Part shown: one piece after another, positions 34,770-43,597 of the stretch
Layout: each line of letters opens with the position of its first letter
Position numbering within the stretch: position 1 is the stretch's first letter
NCBI GenBank assembly: GCA_038528605.1
Contig: JBCBEP010000002.1
Location: 16,492-80,491 of the forward strand
Origin: Thermohalobaculum sp038528605
Lineage (GTDB): Bacteria > Pseudomonadota > Alphaproteobacteria > Rhodobacterales > Rhodobacteraceae
Length of the DNA: 64,000 bases
Direction: 5' to 3'
Notes under the pieces: generated by a model
Seen by the model: the letters and a program-made list of their open reading frames with translations, nothing else
Database searches by the model: none
Told to the model about the DNA's origin: nothing
Program-made: the position numbers and the translations under genes

Positions 34770-35921
34770 ATGGACGATGCCGGGTCGGTCGACGGGTTGC
34801 ATGTGGACGCCATCCTCGCGCGCATCCGTGCCTGGGTGGAGATCGAGACGCCCACGGGCCATGTGCCCGGCATCAATGCGCTGATGGACCATGCCGGCGC
34901 CGAGTACGAAGCCATCGGCGGCGTGGTGGAGCGTGTGCCCGGGCGGGACGGGCAAGGCGACCACCTCTCCATCACCCTGCCCTGGACCGGCCGTGCCGCG
35001 CCGGAGGCACCCGGCATCCTCGTGCTTTGCCATCTCGACACGGTCCACCCGGTCGGCACTCTCGCGGAAGCGTTGCCCTTCCGGGTGGAGGCCGGGCGTG
35101 CCTGGGGCCCCGGCATCGCGGATATGAAGGGCGGCGCCGCCATGGCCCTCTCGGCGCTCGAGGCGCTCCACGGCCTCGGCGCTGAAACGCCGCTCCCCGT
35201 CCGCGTCCTGCTGACGTCCGATGAGGAGATCGGCTCCCCCACCTCCGAGGCGCTCATCCGGGAGGCGGCGCGCGACGCGGCCTATATCCTCTGCACCGAG
35301 CCTGCACGGAATGGCGGCAAGGCGGTCACGGCGCGCAAGGGCGTGGCGCGCTACGGGCTCGAAGCCCATGGCCGCGCTGCCCATTCCGGCGGCAACCATC
35401 AGGACGGACGCAGCGCGATCGCGGAGCTCGCCCGCAAGGTCGTCGAGATCGAGGAGCGCACGGACTATGCGCGCGGCACCACTTTCAATGTTGGCCGCAT
35501 CTGGGGCGGCACTTCCGACAACACGGTGCCCGAACGCGCGGGCTGCCGGATCGATCTGCGCGTCGAGACCGAGGAGGCCTTCGCCGAGGCCGATGCCTGG
35601 CTCCGCGCCCTGCGCCCACAAAACCCGGACGTGACACTGACCCTCGAAGGCGGCCTCAACCGGCCGCCCTTCACGAAGTCCAACGCCATCGCCGCCCTCT
35701 TCGAGCATGCGCGGGGCCTGGCGGAGGAGCTTGGCATCACGCTCGAGGACATGGCCTCGGGCGGCGGCTCGGATGCGAGCTTCGTGGCGCGCGACACGGC
35801 GGTGCTCGACGGTATCGGCATCGAGGGCGCGCTCATGCACACCCATGGCGAGCATGTGATGGTCGACAGCATCGTGCCCCGCACCCGCCTCTTCATGCGC
35901 CTCTTCCAGACGCTGCGCTGA
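34770..35921 (+). CDS. M20 family glutamate carboxypeptidase-like protein (CPG2 type)
   Basis: The 383-residue M20 enzyme resembles carboxypeptidase G2. It has LVLCHLDTVHPVG (metal His and Asp), WGPGIADMKGGAAMAL (bridging Asp), LLTSDEEIGSPTSEALI (catalytic Glu pair), a lid with GRAAHSGGNHQDGRSAI, and the terminal metal His in GALMHTHGEHVM. Enzymes of this group remove C-terminal glutamate from folate-like compounds or cleave acylated amino acids. No signal peptide is visible. ATG 34770 follows GAGGGAGAGCGAG; the frame is open further upstream but without family similarity. It is divergent from the other M20 gene and probably part of the same peptide-salvage group. Confidence 0.85.
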   Translation: MDDAGSVDGLHVDAILARIRAWVEIETPTGHVPGINALMDHAGAEYEAIGGVVERVPGRDGQGDHLSITLPWTGRAAPEAPGILVLCHLDTVHPVGTLAEALPFRVEAGRAWGPGIADMKGGAAMALSALEALHGLGAETPLPVRVLLTSDEEIGSPTSEALIREAARDAAYILCTEPARNGGKAVTARKGVARYGLEAHGRAAHSGGNHQDGRSAIAELARKVVEIEERTDYARGTTFNVGRIWGGTSDNTVPERAGCRIDLRVETEEAFAEADAWLRALRPQNPDVTLTLEGGLNRPPFTKSNAIAALFEHARGLAEELGITLEDMASGGGSDASFVARDTAVLDGIGIEGALMHTHGEHVMVDSIVPRTRLFMRLFQTLR

Positions 35922-36036
35922 CGTGGCGATCCGCTACCCTGCCGCACCACCGCAAGCTTCGGGCTGAGCGGGGCGGGCCGAGCCGCCATCCTCTCCAGGA
36001 CGTCGAGAAGACGCCGATTGGAGAAGGAGACGGATC

Positions 36037-36240
36037 ATGGCGACCAAAGGCTTCAACACCCCGCTGACCTCGTTCCTCGCCTGGCTGCCCGAAGCACGGC
36101 CCTTGCTAACCCCGCATCCGGGGCGCGCGATCCTTGCGGCAATGGAGGCCTTCGGGCGCTTCGAGGCCCGGCGTGCCGAGGCCCGGGCGATCCGCGACAT
36201 GCCGGCCCATCAGCGCCGGGACATCGGGCTCGATCTCTGA
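36037..36240 (+). CDS. DUF1127 small basic protein
   Basis: The 67-residue protein ends in the DUF1127 pattern: a basic amphipathic helix (RFEARRAEARAIRDMPAHQR) followed by RDIGLDL. Short DUF1127 proteins occur in many copies in Alphaproteobacteria. In some species they are linked to RNA turnover, phosphate and carbon metabolism, or stress. The N-terminal half (FNTPLTSFLAWLPEARPLLT) is not conserved in my knowledge. ATG 36037 has GGAGACGGATC upstream. It stands alone between the M20 gene and the cytochrome P450 gene. No specific role can be assigned. Confidence 0.78.
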   Translation: MATKGFNTPLTSFLAWLPEARPLLTPHPGRAILAAMEAFGRFEARRAEARAIRDMPAHQRRDIGLDL

Positions 36241-36351
36241 AGACCGGCGCGGCGAGGCGGTGAACGGTTGCGTCTCGCTGCTGGACAGCCCGCCGGGCGG
36301 GGCCGATCATGAGCGCCGCCCTCAACCCGGAGCCCGCCCGGAGCCCGCACC

Positions 36352-37791
36352 GTGCCCGACGACGCCGCAAGGCCGCCCCTGCCCGAGCCCGCCGCGCTGA
36401 GCGCGGCGCCGCCGGGCGGGGCGCTCTACCGGCCGCCGGCTCCTTGGCCCGCCTCGCCCCTCGGCGCGCTCCTCCGCGCTGTCGCTAGCATGGAACGGGA
36501 CCTCATCACGCTACTGCCCGGCGCCGCCTATCGCGAGCCTGTCTTTTGGCCCGGCTTCTCGCGGCGCGGCATCTATGTGGTGAGCGCGCCAGCGCTCGTG
36601 GCGGAGGTGATGGGCGACGCCCGCGCCTTCTACCCCAAGAACGATCTCATGGTCGGCGCCCTCGCGCCGCTGGTGGGCGAGGGCATCTTCATCAGCGAAG
36701 GCGCCGTCTGGGAACGCCAGCGCCGAATGATCGACCCGGCCTTCGCCCATATGCGCATCAATCAGGCGTTCCGGCACATGGCCGCGGCCATGGCGGATGC
36801 CGAGGCGCGCTTCGACGAGGCGGCAGCGCATGGCACGGTGGTGCATCTCGAGGCCGCGCTCAGCCACCTGACCGCGGACATCATGTTCCGCACCATCTTC
36901 TCCGAAACCTTCTCGGGCGCCCTCGCCCAACGGGTGTTCGACGCCTTTGCGCGCTTCCAGAAGGCCTGTGCGAACGTCTCTCTCCGCCACCTGCTGCTAA
37001 CCCCGGCGGGCGCCGATATCCGCCAGCCACGCGCCGCACGGGAGAGCGCGGCGGAGATCCGCAGCCTGGTGGACCAGATGCTCGCCGCCCGCCTCGCCCT
37101 CGCACCGGAGGACCAGCCGGACGACATCGCGCGGGACATCATCGCCGCGCGGGACCCGGAGAGCGGCGAAGGCTTCACGCGCGAGGAGATGCTCGACCAG
37201 CTCGCCGTTTTCTTCCTCGCGGGCCACGAGACCACGGCGAGCGCGCTCACCTGGGCGCTCTTCATCCTGGCCGAAGCGCCGGGCATGGCGGAGCGGGTGC
37301 GGGAGGAGGTGGGCGAGGTGTGCAAAGACGCCCCGCTCACCGCCGCCGGGATCAAGCGCCTGGCCTTCGTGCGCAACACGTTCCGGGAGACGCTGCGCCT
37401 CTACCCGCCGGTCACCTTTCTCGCCCGCATGGCGACGGAGGCGTGCCCGCTCGGCCCGGTCCACCTGCCGAAGGGCGCGATGCTCCTGGTGAGCCCCTGG
37501 GTGATCCAGCGGCACGAGGCGCTGTGGGAGAATGCCGACCGGTTCGACCCCGACCGCTTTGCGCCGGGACGCGAGGGGAGCCTGCCGCAGGGCGCCTACC
37601 TCCCCTTCGGTCAGGGCGCGCGCCTCTGCGTCGGCGTCGCCTTCGCGATGATGGAAGCGGGGCTGATCATCGCCAGCATGCTGCGCCGGTACCGGATCGA
37701 GGCCGTGGACGCAGCCCGTGTCCGCCCCGTCGCCCGCCTCACCACGCGCCCTGCCCGGGAGATCAGCGTGCGCCTGCACAGGCTCGGTTGA
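36352..37791 (+). CDS. Cytochrome P450
   Basis: The 479-residue P450 shows the I-helix oxygen-binding motif FFLAGHETTASALTWALF, the K-helix ExxR in NTFRETLRLYPPVTF, the PERF-like DRFDPDRFAPGRE, and the heme loop LPFGQGARLCVGVAFAMME with the cysteine ligand. No membrane anchor is visible, so it is a soluble enzyme needing a redox partner; no ferredoxin or reductase gene is adjacent. The general form resembles fatty-acid or alkane hydroxylases more than camphor-type P450s, but the substrate is unknown. Translation starts at GTG 36352; no ATG occurs before the conserved region. It is convergent with the 2OG oxygenase gene across a small hairpin. Confidence 0.93.
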   Translation: MPDDAARPPLPEPAALSAAPPGGALYRPPAPWPASPLGALLRAVASMERDLITLLPGAAYREPVFWPGFSRRGIYVVSAPALVAEVMGDARAFYPKNDLMVGALAPLVGEGIFISEGAVWERQRRMIDPAFAHMRINQAFRHMAAAMADAEARFDEAAAHGTVVHLEAALSHLTADIMFRTIFSETFSGALAQRVFDAFARFQKACANVSLRHLLLTPAGADIRQPRAARESAAEIRSLVDQMLAARLALAPEDQPDDIARDIIAARDPESGEGFTREEMLDQLAVFFLAGHETTASALTWALFILAEAPGMAERVREEVGEVCKDAPLTAAGIKRLAFVRNTFRETLRLYPPVTFLARMATEACPLGPVHLPKGAMLLVSPWVIQRHEALWENADRFDPDRFAPGREGSLPQGAYLPFGQGARLCVGVAFAMMEAGLIIASMLRRYRIEAVDAARVRPVARLTTRPAREISVRLHRLG

Positions 37792-37801
37792 GCCCGGGAC
37801 C

Positions 37802-37817
37802 CGCCTCACGCGAGGCG
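37802..37817. terminator. Small hairpin between convergent P450 and 2OG-oxygenase genes
   Basis: CGCCTC and GAGGCG form a 6-bp stem with a 4-base loop inside the 31-bp gap between the two stop codons. Its position suits a bidirectional terminator, but the flanks lack a clear T run. Confidence 0.35.
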
Positions 37818-37822
37818 ATCGC

Positions 37823-38500
37823 TCACGCGGGCGCGGGCTTCTTCTCGCGGATGGTGACGTTGTAGCTGATGGAGATGCGCTCGCCCGCGCCGCGATAGGG
37901 GTGGACGATGTGCTTCAGCCAGCTCGGGAAGAAGACCATGAGGCCCGGCACGGGGTCGATCACGTAGCGCCCCTCGTAGACCGAGCCCTTGAGCCGCATC
38001 TGGTTGATCGCGACCCGCGGGTCCAGCAGCTCGAGCCTCCCGGCAACCGGTACGCTCTGGTCCAGCCCCGTGCAGCTCACATAGTAGACGCCCGAGAGAT
38101 GGGACATCGGATGGTCGTGCACGTTGTTGTAGTTGCCGTCCCGAGAGACATTCGCCCAAGCCTCCATCGAGAAGGAGAGCTTCGCGTTCTTCTGGTCCCC
38201 AGCCGAGAGGAGAACGGCGGTCATATCGCCCGCGAACTTCTTCAGCCGGTCCCGGAAGGTGTCGATCGCGGGGCCTTCCCAGGCGAGTAGATCGTTCTCG
38301 GAATGCCAGCCGCCGATGTTGGAGCGCTTGAGCCCGTCGCTTTCGGCCTCTTTGGCGAGGATCATCTCGCGCAGGCTTTCGTTCAGCGACTCGCTCGCGG
38401 GCCACTCATAGCTCGAAATCGGCGTGCCGAAGGCCATGGCCGTCCGCCCCGCCGCGAGGTTTTCCGAAGCTGCCGCACCCGCCGTCGTGCTCTCGTTCAT
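37823..38500 (-). CDS. Putative 2-oxoglutarate/Fe(II) oxygenase, TIGR02466-like
   Basis: This protein of about 225 residues has the double-stranded beta-helix pattern of the TIGR02466 group. The iron ligands are His and Asp in NNVHDHPMSHLSGVYYV and the distal His in FPSWLKHIVHPY, with the 2-oxoglutarate-binding Arg in GERISISYNVTI. The N-terminal half (NIGGWHSENDLLAWEG) is also typical. These proteins occur in marine bacteria and phages; their substrates are unproven. ATG 38500 is used; a GTG at 38512 would add four residues. The gene lies downstream of the VPLPA-CTERM gene on the same strand, 75 bp away, so co-transcription is possible. Confidence 0.83.
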   Translation of the reverse strand: MNESTTAGAAASENLAAGRTAMAFGTPISSYEWPASESLNESLREMILAKEAESDGLKRSNIGGWHSENDLLAWEGPAIDTFRDRLKKFAGDMTAVLLSAGDQKNAKLSFSMEAWANVSRDGNYNNVHDHPMSHLSGVYYVSCTGLDQSVPVAGRLELLDPRVAINQMRLKGSVYEGRYVIDPVPGLMVFFPSWLKHIVHPYRGAGERISISYNVTIREKKPAPA

Positions 38501-38575
38501 CGTCCACCCCACACCGCTGACCGTTGCCGCCCCTTTACGCAGCGCCTCTATCGCTAGCGGCGGGGCGTTCGGGGC

Positions 38576-39172
38576 TCAACCCCGCCGGCGCAGCACCGTG
38601 AGGCCAGCGATCCCCGCAAGCCCTGTGAGCAGGCCGAGGCCGGCCGCCGGCAGCGGCACCTCTCCCATCTCGGTCACGTAGGTGAAGGTCGCGCTCCCGG
38701 CGATGCTGCCGGTGTCCTCCCCGAAGGCGTCGGCTACGAAGAACACCGTGAAGTCCCCTGATGTGAACTCCTCGAGCGACAGGTTGCTCGAGCCGAGCCC
38801 CGTGATCACGCTGAAACTGCTTGCTGAGATCGACTGTGGGCTGTTGCCGCTGTCGGACGAGAACTCCTCGGTGAAGAGCACGGTATTTTCTGTCGACCCT
38901 CCAAACGTGACCGTGAACTGACCATCGAAGGCCTCGCTTGACGCGTTCACATTCGCATCGAAGTTGAAGAGCACGTCCACCAGCGTGCCCGGTCCTTCGA
39001 AGTCCATGAACTCAACATCATCGGTCGCAGAGTCACCGGGCTCGTCGACCGTCACGCCGAACTCCTGTGTCACCGGGAACTGCGCTGCGTCGGCGACGCC
39101 GGCTCCAGCGGTTAGCGCCCCGACGCCAGCGAGCATTCCGAAAGTGGTGTAAAGTCCGTTCGTCGGTGCCAT
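38576..39172 (-). CDS. VPLPA-CTERM sorting-domain surface protein, probable XrtD substrate
   Basis: The 198-residue exported protein starts with a signal peptide (about residues 1-30, ending GAGVADAAQ). An acidic, Ser/Thr-rich, beta-type domain follows without lysine-rich stretches (LFNFDANVNASSEAFDGQF). The end is a sorting signal: EVPLPAAGLGLLTGLAG, a hydrophobic helix, and RRRG. This tripartite tail is the VPLPA-CTERM motif handled by exosortase D, encoded at 16094-17719. The protein should be cut at the tail, then released or attached within the exopolysaccharide. ATG 39172 has GGGGGAG seven bases upstream. The gene has lower GC than its neighbours. The function of the mature domain is unknown. 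Confidence 0.87.
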   Translation of the reverse strand: MAPTNGLYTTFGMLAGVGALTAGAGVADAAQFPVTQEFGVTVDEPGDSATDDVEFMDFEGPGTLVDVLFNFDANVNASSEAFDGQFTVTFGGSTENTVLFTEEFSSDSGNSPQSISASSFSVITGLGSSNLSLEEFTSGDFTVFFVADAFGEDTGSIAGSATFTYVTEMGEVPLPAAGLGLLTGLAGIAGLTVLRRRG

Positions 39173-39235
39173 CAGACACTCCCCCGCTATCCATCCCCTT
39201 GGGGAATAGTGCGGCGGAGACAGCATGACGTCAAT

Positions 39236-40369
39236 TCAATCCTGCCGCGGTGCACCCGCCTTAGCAGCATTCCAACCGCGATGCTTCACAAGCCAGGCGT
39301 GCACGCCCTTCGCCATGAACACGCAGAGGAGAATGCGCGCCACGTGATGGGCGCTGACGAAGACCACGGAGATCTGGAGCGAGAGGGCGACGAGGGACAT
39401 CTCGACCACGCCGCCCGGCGCGAAGGCGAGGATCACCGCCTCCGCATCCTCCCCCACCGCCGCCGCCAGCCCAAGCCCGATGGCGAGCGCGCACGCGAGC
39501 GCCAGCCCCACGCTCGCCGAGGCCGCCGCCATGCCGCGGGCGAGCGAGGCGCGCGGGAAGCCCGTGAACCGCACGCCGAGCGAGGTGCCCACGATGAGCT
39601 GCGTGAGGCTCACCAGCCAGGCCGGCGGGTCGGCCTCCGTGAACCCCGCGAGATGGACGAGGCCTGAGACAAGGATGGGCCCCGTGATCACCGCGGCCGG
39701 CATCCCGATCCGCTCGGCGCCCAGCAGGCCCACGGCACCCGCGGCCAGAAGGATCAGCGCATCCGCGAAACCCAGCGTCTCCCCCGCCCCGAAAGCGATG
39801 CCAGAGGCGGAGCCCACCGCCATGCCCTCGTAGAGCGTGATGCCGAGGGGCACGAGCAGGATGCAGAGGATGAGGCGGGAGAACTGCAGAAGCGTCAGCG
39901 TCGCCGCATCGCCCCCGGCCTTCTCCCCCATCGCCACCGCTTCGATCAGCCCGCCGGGCATGGCGGCGAAGAACGCCGTCTCCCGCGGGTAGCCGGCGGC
40001 GTGGCGGTAGACGACGTAGCCGAGCGCATGGGCGACGGGCAGGAAGATCAGCAGCGCCAGCAGCGTAACCCACCAGCCCGGCGCCTCTGAGAGCAGCGCC
40101 GGCGTGAAGGCCCCGCCGATCGCCACCCCGATGATCGGCACGAAGTACCGGCGGAGCTGGAGCGGGAAGGTCAGCACCTCGCCCCGCAGCCGGAACCCCG
40201 CCACCGCCGCCCCGGCCACGGCCAGCAGCGAGCCCGAGAGCCACGGCAGCGGCAGCGCGACGAGCTTCGCCAGCAGGGCCCCGGCGATGCCGATCATCAT
40301 CGTGCCCGCGAGCGCCACCGGGTCGTGCGCCGTGCCTGCGATGCGGACCTTCGCCAGCGTCTCGTTCAT
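39236..40369 (-). CDS. AbrB-family (PF05145-type) membrane protein
   Basis: The 377-residue polytopic protein has about ten to twelve spans in two similar halves, each with a glycine-rich hairpin: ALPLPWLSGSLLAVAGAAVA and RIGMPAAVITGPILVSGLVH. The motif FFAAMPGGLIEAVAMGEKAG and its second-half partner ILAFAPGGVVEMSLVALSL are diagnostic of the AbrB/YdhU-type family, sometimes mislabelled ammonia monooxygenase. E. coli AbrB is tied to regulation of aidB, but transport seems more likely from topology. ATG 40369 overlaps the stop of the ABC ATPase gene (ATGA), so it is the last gene of the peptide ABC operon. The link between the two functions is unexplained. Confidence 0.82.
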   Translation of the reverse strand: MNETLAKVRIAGTAHDPVALAGTMMIGIAGALLAKLVALPLPWLSGSLLAVAGAAVAGFRLRGEVLTFPLQLRRYFVPIIGVAIGGAFTPALLSEAPGWWVTLLALLIFLPVAHALGYVVYRHAAGYPRETAFFAAMPGGLIEAVAMGEKAGGDAATLTLLQFSRLILCILLVPLGITLYEGMAVGSASGIAFGAGETLGFADALILLAAGAVGLLGAERIGMPAAVITGPILVSGLVHLAGFTEADPPAWLVSLTQLIVGTSLGVRFTGFPRASLARGMAAASASVGLALACALAIGLGLAAAVGEDAEAVILAFAPGGVVEMSLVALSLQISVVFVSAHHVARILLCVFMAKGVHAWLVKHRGWNAAKAGAPRQD

Positions 40370-41385
40370 GCGTCGTTTAGGTGGCAGGCGCTCCGCCGGC
40401 CCGCCGCGATGGCGCGGAGCGCGGGCACCTCGGCGCTGCAGCGGGCATGGGCCTTGGGGCAGCGCGGGTGGAAGTGGCAGCCGGGCGGCGGGTCGAGTGG
40501 CGAGGGGATCTCGCCTTTCACGGGTTCGAATTGCCGGCGCCGCTGGTCGAGCCGCGGCACCTCCGCAATCAGCGCCTGGGTATAGGGGTGGTTCGGCGCT
40601 TCGAAGAGCGCCTCCGCCGGCCCCTCCTCCACCACGCGCCCGAGATACATGATCGCCACCCGGTCCGCGATATGGGCGACCACGGAGAGGTCGTGGCTGA
40701 TGAAGAGGTAGGTGAGGTCGAGCTCCGCCCGCAGCTTCATGAAGAGGTTCAGCACCTGCGCCTGGATCGAGACGTCGAGCGCCGCGATCGCTTCGTCGCA
40801 GACAAGGAACCGCGGCTGGACGGCAAGCGCCCGGGCGATACCGATCCGCTGGCGCTGCCCGCCCGAGAACTGGTGCGGGTAGCGGCGCTTGAGGCCCGGA
40901 TCGAGGCCCACCTTCGTCAGCGTCTCGTCCACATAGTCCGCAACCTCGCCCCGCTTCACGAGGCCGTGGACCAGCGGCGCCTCCCCCACGATCTCGGCCA
41001 CCCGCTTGCGCGGGTTGAGCGAGGCGAAGGGGTTCTGGAAGATCATCTGCACGGCGAGCTTGGCGTCGCGCCTGTCGGCGCCCACCAGCCCCGCAATATC
41101 GCGCCCCTCGAACAGGATGCGCCCCTCCGTCGGCGGCAGGACGCCGGCGATCATGCGGCCGAGGGTGGACTTGCCGCAGCCCGACTCGCCGACAAGCCCC
41201 AACACCTCGCCGGGCATGACGGCAAGATCGACGCTGTCGACCGCATGCACCGTCTCCTCCGCCGGACCGACGCCGAGGCGGTAGGCGATCCGCCCCGCCG
41301 CGTCGTGGCGCTTCACGAAGCGCTTCGAGAGCCCGCGCACCTCGAGAATAGGCGTCACCGTTGCGGGAAGCGCCGTCTCGCTCAT
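40366..41385 (-). CDS. Peptide/nickel-type ABC transporter ATP-binding protein (DppF/OppF-like)
   Basis: The 339-residue ATPase has Walker A GLVGESGCGKSTLGRMIAG, Q-loop MIFQNPFASLNPRKRV, signature QFSGGQRQRIGIARALAVQP, Walker B FLVCDEAIAALDVS and switch His in FISHDLSVVAHIAD. The C-terminal oligopeptide/dipeptide extension follows (NHPYTQALIAEVPRLDQRRR, PPGCHFHPRCPKAHARC) with conserved cysteines that can bind a metal cluster in some family members. With the DppD-like protein it would energise import through the two permeases upstream. Asp/Glu of Walker B reads DEAIAALD rather than the usual DEPvSALD, a modest change. A 127-bp space with a nested inverted repeat separates it from the DppD-like gene. 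Confidence 0.9.
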   Translation of the reverse strand: MSETALPATVTPILEVRGLSKRFVKRHDAAGRIAYRLGVGPAEETVHAVDSVDLAVMPGEVLGLVGESGCGKSTLGRMIAGVLPPTEGRILFEGRDIAGLVGADRRDAKLAVQMIFQNPFASLNPRKRVAEIVGEAPLVHGLVKRGEVADYVDETLTKVGLDPGLKRRYPHQFSGGQRQRIGIARALAVQPRFLVCDEAIAALDVSIQAQVLNLFMKLRAELDLTYLFISHDLSVVAHIADRVAIMYLGRVVEEGPAEALFEAPNHPYTQALIAEVPRLDQRRRQFEPVKGEIPSPLDPPPGCHFHPRCPKAHARCSAEVPALRAIAAGRRSACHLNDA

Positions 41386-41425
41386 GGGCCCACCGGCCGA
41401 CAGCGCTCACGCCGCCGGGCGCGAC

Positions 41426-41490
41426 CCCAGACCTCTCCCACGCCCCCCTCCCCTTCGAGGGGAGGGGCCGGCGGAGGGGTCCGGTCTGGG
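41426..41490. repeat. Nested inverted repeat between the two ABC ATPase genes
   Basis: The inner arms CCCCTCCCCT (41445-41454) and AGGGGAGGGG (41458-41467) form a perfect 10-bp stem with loop TCG. The outer arms CCCAGACC (41426-41433) and GGTCTGGG (41483-41490) are also perfectly complementary, so the whole can fold as one stem with an internal bulge. It lies between the dppD-like stop and dppF-like start on one operon. CCCCTCCCCTTCGAGG-type palindromes recur between genes in many Alphaproteobacteria. Confidence 0.6.
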
Positions 41491-41512
41491 AACCAGTCGC
41501 GCATGAACTCCG

Positions 41513-42486
<974 letters not shown>

Positions 42487-42490
<4 letters not shown>

Positions 42491-43428
42491 CGCTGGAGCC
42501 TCGGGTTGAGGACGTCGCGGAGGCGGTCGCCCACGAGGTTGATGGCGACGATGGTTGCCAAGAGCGCGAGGCCGGGGAACATCGAGATCCAGTAGCGCCC
42601 CGAGAGCATGTACTCGAACCCGTTCGAGATGAGGACGCCGAGGGACGGCTCCGTCTGCGGCAGGCCCACGCCAAGGAAGGAGAGCGTGGCCTCCAGGCTG
42701 ATGGCGCTCGCCGTCTGCACCGTGCCCACGACGATGAGTGGCGCCATGCAGTTCGGCAGGATGTGCCGGAAGAGGATGCGGCCGTGGGAGAAGCCGAGGC
42801 AGGTGGCCGCCTCCACATACTCCTTGCCCCGTTCCGAGAGCGCCGAGCCGCGGACGGTGCGGGCGTAATACGCCCACTGCGCCACCACGAGGGCCAGGAT
42901 GATCTTGTCGATCCCCTGGCCCAGGATCGCCACCAGCATCAGCGCCACCAGCACGGCGGGGAAGGAGAGCTGCAGGTCCACGATCCGCATGATGATCGTC
43001 TCGACCCGGCCGCCCGCATAGGCCGCGACCAGCCCCACCGCCATGCCGAAGCCCAGCGCGATGAAGCCGGACATGACGCCGACGGCGAGCGAGATGCGCA
43101 GCCCGTAAAGGATGGCCGAGAACAGGTCCCGCCCCGCGCCGTCCGAGCCCAGCCACATGGTGTAGCCGTCGAACGCCTCCGATCCAGGCGGTAGCTTGCT
43201 GTCGAAGATCGAGACCTGCGCGAGATCGTAGGGGTTTTGCGGCGCGAGCCACGGCGCGGCCAGCGCCAGCACGACGATAACCGCCAGCATCGCCGCGGCG
43301 ACCACCGAGATCCGGTTCTCCGCAAACTCCAACAAGAACCGGCGGAAGGGGGAAGCGGCCGGCAGGGCGGGCGGAGCAGCCTCCGCAGGCGCATCGGATG
43401 ATGCTCGATCGAGGAGCTGCTCCGTCAC
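42487..43428 (-). CDS. Peptide/nickel-type ABC transporter permease (DppC-like)
   Basis: The 313-residue permease has an N-terminal span (VVAAAMLAVIVVLALAAPWL), then a periplasmic segment with WLGSDGAGRDLFSAILYGLR, which is the DppC family mark. Five further spans follow, with the ATPase-contact loop EYVEAATCLGFSHGRILFRH and LEATLSFLGVGLP. It should form the import channel with the DppB-like protein. GTG 43428 has GGGAG seven bases upstream and gives a normal length. The frame stays open to 43662 and would include three 15-bp tandem repeats and part of the dppB-like gene; that part is unlikely to be translated. The 169-bp gap before it holds repeats described separately. Confidence 0.88.
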
Positions 43429-43436
43429 CGCCTTCT

Positions 43437-43481
43437 CCCAATCGCGCACATCCCAATCGAGCACATCCCAATCGCGCACAG
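43437..43481. repeat. Three 15-bp tandem repeats directly upstream of the dppC-like start
   Basis: The units are 43437-43451 (CCCAATCGCGCACAT), 43452-43466 (one base different, CGAGC) and 43467-43481 (last base differs). They lie on the leader side of the dppC-like gene, ending 8 bp before its GTG. The period is a multiple of three and the frame is open, but no start codon supports translation. Confidence 0.8.
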
Positions 43482-43496
43482 GGCCATGCCGGCAAG

Positions 43497-43555
43497 GGTC
43501 GTCAGGCCCGTCGCCGAAGGGTGGGCGGGCGGGGGAGGCGGCGGGCCTGACGACC
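43497..43555. repeat. 19-bp inverted repeat with a G-quadruplex motif in the loop
   Basis: The left arm 43497-43515 and right arm 43537-43555 pair over 19 positions: 14 bp perfect (GGTCGTCAGGCCCG and its complement), one T/G pair, then 4 bp. The 21-base loop on the plus strand contains GGGTGGGCGGGCGGGGG (43519-43535), a four-tract quadruplex motif with one-base loops. It lies between the dppB-like stop and dppC-like start on the minus strand. The build is the same as that of the element at 33132-33206 although the arm sequences differ. Confidence 0.75.
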
Positions 43556-43597
43556 GCGCAACCGTCGCCAAGGCGGCAGGTTCGGGCACCATCCCCA

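Noticed and set aside
43437..43481. CRISPR-like repeats
   Set aside because: The units are directly joined, 15 bp long, with no spacers and no cas genes.
42491..43495. N-terminal extension of the DppD-like frame
   Set aside because: It overlaps the DppC-like permease in another frame; the ATGA overlap at 42490 gives the correct start.
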